64,000 nucleotides of DNA from Nonomuraea sp. MG754425 (GTDB lineage Bacteria > Actinomycetota > Actinomycetes > Streptosporangiales > Streptosporangiaceae), in the NCBI RefSeq assembly GCF_021699195.1, contig NZ_SSXE01000013.1, positions 1-64,000 on the forward strand. The letters are read 5' to 3'. A program made the translations under genes and the position numbers. Positions 62,060-64,000 of this stretch are shown piece after piece. The notes under the pieces were generated by a model, which made no database searches, had not been told where the DNA came from, and saw nothing but the letters and a program-made list of their open reading frames with translations. The number at the start of each line of letters is the position of its first letter. Positions within the stretch are counted from its first letter, which is position 1.

Positions 62060-64000
62060 GTGGAACAGGAAGGGACTTCCCTCATGGAGCCAACGGGCGC
62101 CGCGCCCCTCCGGCCGACCGACCTGCGGGAGATCGGACCGTACCGGCTGCTGGGCCGGCTGGGCGAGGGCGGCATGGGGACGGTGTTCCTCGCGCGGGCG
62201 CCGACGGGCCGGTTCGTCGCGCTCAAGGTGGTCAAGGCGGAGTTCGCCAACCAGGAGGGCTTCGCCGCCCGGTTCCACGCCGAGGTCGACAGCGCCCGCC
62301 GGGTGGCGTCGTTCTGCACGGCCCAGGTGCTCGACAACGGCGACACCGGCGACGGCCGGCCGTACATGGTGACCGAGTACATCGCGGGCACTCCCCTGTC
62401 CGACCAGATCTCCAGGTACGGCGCGCTGGAGCCGGGGCCGCTGCACGGCGTCGCGCTCGGGGTCGCGGCGGCGCTGGCCGCCATCCACGTGGCGGAGCTG
62501 GTGCACCGGGACCTGAAGCCGGCCAACGTGATCCTCTCGCTGTCGGGGCCCCGGGTGATCGACTTCGGCATCGCCAGGGCGCTCGACCGCGAGACGGGGT
62601 TCACGCTGTCCGGCGAGTTACTCGGGAGCCCGGGATGGTGGGCCCCCGAGCAGGTCCGCGGGGAGGCGGTCAGCCCGGCGGTCGACGTCTTCGCCTGGGG
62701 CTGCCTGGTGGCGTACGCCGGGAACGGGCGGCATCCGTTCGGGCGCGGTGACCCCATCACCTTGGCCACCCGGGTGCTGAACACGCCGCCCGAGCTGGGC
62801 GCGCTGCCCGCGCCGCTGGACCAGCTCGCGCGGCGGGCCACGTCCATGGACCCCGCGCTGCGGCCCACGGCGCAGGACCTGCTGATCGCGCTGGTGGGCG
62901 GCAGCACCCCCGCCCCGGTGGCGGCCGATCCGCCGACGCTGGTGGCGACCGAGCTGCTGAGCGAGTGGCGACCGCCGCGGAACGTGGTGGACGAGCCGGA
63001 CATCACGGCCACATTCACGACCCCGCCGCCGAGCGACGCCACCACACGGAGACCCCCCGGCCTGAACCCGGCATCGAGACCGGGTGCGGCATCCAGCCCG
63101 AACGCGTTCCCTGGGGCGAATCCGGTTCCCGGGGCGAACCCGGCGTCCGGACCGAACGTGGCGTCCGGACCGAACGTGGCCTCCGGGCCGAGTGCGGTCC
63201 CTGGGTCCGGTGCGAGCCGTGGCACCGGTGCGAGCGCTGGGGCAAATGGTGCCCTCGGGTCCGATGCGGGCCATGGGTTCGGTGCGGGCCAAGGGGCAGG
63301 TGGGGCCCATGCGGGCCATGGGTCTGGTGCGGGCTATGAGTCCGATGCGGGCCGTGGGTCCGGCCCTGGGGCAAGTGGGGCCCTTGGGTCCGGCGCGGGC
63401 CGTGCGAGCCATGGGGGTTCTGGGGCCAGTGGGCCCGGTGCGGCCCCTGGGGTGAGGTCGGGGGGCAGGCCGAATGTGGCGCCCGCGTCGTTCGGCGCGG
63501 CGGAGGCCGGAGCAGGGCCCGCCGCGCCCGCCGGCCCGGCCGACGTCCCGGGTTCCCCCGGAAGCGGGCCGCAGGGCGGCGAGGCGGCGCCCGTGTCGCT
63601 GGAGGAGCGGGTCCGGCGGGAGGAGGAGGCGGCCAAGGAGGAGCTGGCGCGCTGGCGGGTGCCCGACCAGGCGCAGGGGCTGCGACCGGCGCGGAAGTCG
63701 TTCGGGCTGTTCCGAACGGGCAAGCCGGCGCGGCGGAGATCCGGACAGCCGCCGGAGGACGCCGACTCCGAACCGCCCACGCGGACCGCAGGCCCCGGAG
63801 TCTTCCCGCGCGAGGCCGGTGCGGGGCCGCTCCAGGAAGGCGCGGGATCGGAGCCGATCCGGCGAGCCGCGGGTTTCGGGCCTGCCCCGCAGACGGCCGG
63901 TGCGGGACCCGACCCGATAAGGGCCGGTTCGGGGCCGGCCCCGCTCGGTTCCGGGCCCGTCCCGAAGAAGGCCGGTTCAGGGTCGGCCCCGCTCGGTTCG
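62060..64000 (+). CDS. Ser/Thr protein kinase with repetitive Gly/Ala/Pro-rich tail (C-terminus off the end)
   Basis: At least 647 residues. Kinase motifs: [14 protein letters not shown] (P-loop), FVALKVVK (ATP Lys), [12 protein letters not shown] (catalytic loop), VIDFGIARA (DFG), [12 protein letters not shown]. From about residue 320 the sequence becomes Gly/Ala/Ser/Pro repeats with a codon bias unlike its neighbours. Codon 187 is TTA, which is rare here and often under bldA control in actinomycetes. It starts at GTG 62060, five bases after GGGGAGG; ATG 62027 or 62084 are alternatives. Single-pass or cytoplasmic status cannot be told before the end. Confidence 0.9.
   Translation, partial: MEQEGTSLMEPTGAAPLRPTDLREIGPYRLLGRLGEGGMGTVFLARAPTGRFVALKVVKAEFANQEGFAARFHAEVDSARRVASFCTAQVLDNGDTGDGRPYMVTEYIAGTPLSDQISRYGALEPGPLHGVALGVAAALAAIHVAELVHRDLKPANVILSLSGPRVIDFGIARALDRETGFTLSGELLGSPGWWAPEQVRGEAVSPAVDVFAWGCLVAYAGNGRHPFGRGDPITLATRVLNTPPELGALPAPLDQLARRATSMDPALRPTAQDLLIALVGGSTPAPVAADPPTLVATELLSEWRPPRNVVDEPDITATFTTPPPSDATTRRPPGLNPASRPGAASSPNAFPGANPVPGANPASGPNVASGPNVASGPSAVPGSGASRGTGASAGANGALGSDAGHGFGAGQGAGGAHAGHGSGAGYESDAGRGSGPGASGALGSGAGRASHGGSGASGPGAAPGVRSGGRPNVAPASFGAAEAGAGPAAPAGPADVPGSPGSGPQGGEAAPVSLEERVRREEEAAKEELARWRVPDQAQGLRPARKSFGLFRTGKPARRRSGQPPEDADSEPPTRTAGPGVFPREAGAGPLQEGAGSEPIRRAAGFGPAPQTAGAGPDPIRAGSGPAPLGSGPVPKKAGSGSAPLGS
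63040..63460 (+). repeat. Low-complexity repeats inside the kinase gene
   Basis: Exact 18-bp tandem units (GCGTCCGGACCGAACGTG, encoding ASGPNV) at 63143–63160 and 63161–63178 are followed by a degraded copy and many degenerate Gly-Ala-Gly/Ser variants. A similar longer unit recurs near 63922 and 63972. The usage of GGT, GGG, CCT and CAT codons is much higher than in the kinase domain, which suggests expansion by slippage or recombination. Confidence 0.75.

Overview
The window is about 72% G+C by eye, has tightly packed genes with many GTG/TTG starts, and carries actinobacterial marker genes: a BTAD/AfsR-type regulator, a DUF501–FtsB–enolase–MazG–Mfd run, GlmU–Prs–L25/Ctc–Pth, KsgA–IspE–ABC-F, a flavin/F420 PPOX-type enzyme, and a TTA-containing Ser/Thr kinase. 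I infer a filamentous actinomycete, most likely of the Streptosporangiales (Nonomuraea/Streptosporangium-like). The species cannot be named from the sequence alone. Genes continue past both ends.

Layout. 1–14.8 kb holds a partial AfsR-like regulator diverging from an imine-reductase-like enzyme, cystathionine beta-synthase, an SGNH hydrolase, a PQQ-repeat lipoprotein, a thiolase, a PPOX-fold enzyme, a DUF4287 protein, a Bax-inhibitor-1 family membrane protein, an unusual tRNA with anticodon UAA, a deformylase-like protein with a changed active site, an ACT-domain protein, a type II NADH dehydrogenase and a family 5 uracil-DNA glycosylase. 14.9–24.6 kb holds a secreted three-module protein followed by the minus-strand housekeeping run mfd, a SurA-like lipoprotein, mazG, eno, ftsB, DUF501, ppx/gppA.

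26–43 kb is the most distinctive part. A plus-strand operon (cysC, a TauE/SafE permease, then wzz-like, wzy-like, a phosphotransferase, sulfotransferase, wzx flippase, sulfotransferase) converges on a minus-strand operon (priming sugar transferase, cysQ, cysD, cysN, sulfotransferase, family 2 glycosyltransferase, WecG/TagA glycosyltransferase). Together these encode PAPS synthesis (CysDN plus CysC), removal of the by-product PAP (CysQ), three different sulfotransferases and a Wzx/Wzy-type polysaccharide assembly line. No sulfite-producing reductase (CysH, CysI) is present. I read it as a dedicated locus for a sulfated exopolysaccharide or glycolipid, inserted between mfd and the pth–rplY–prs–glmU block.

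43–64 kb returns to conserved genes: pth, rplY, prs, glmU, tRNA-Gln, a fatty-acyl desaturase with twin operator repeats and a downstream TetR regulator carrying a long charged helix, ppk with a PHO-box-like repeat, a Nudix/histidine-phosphatase fusion, a P450 translationally coupled to a CYTH–CHAD protein, a VOC protein, a methyltransferase and MarR pair sharing operators, ABC-F, ispE, a TetR/SDR pair with twin operators, ksgA, and a Ser/Thr kinase with a repetitive Gly/Ala/Pro tail running off the end.
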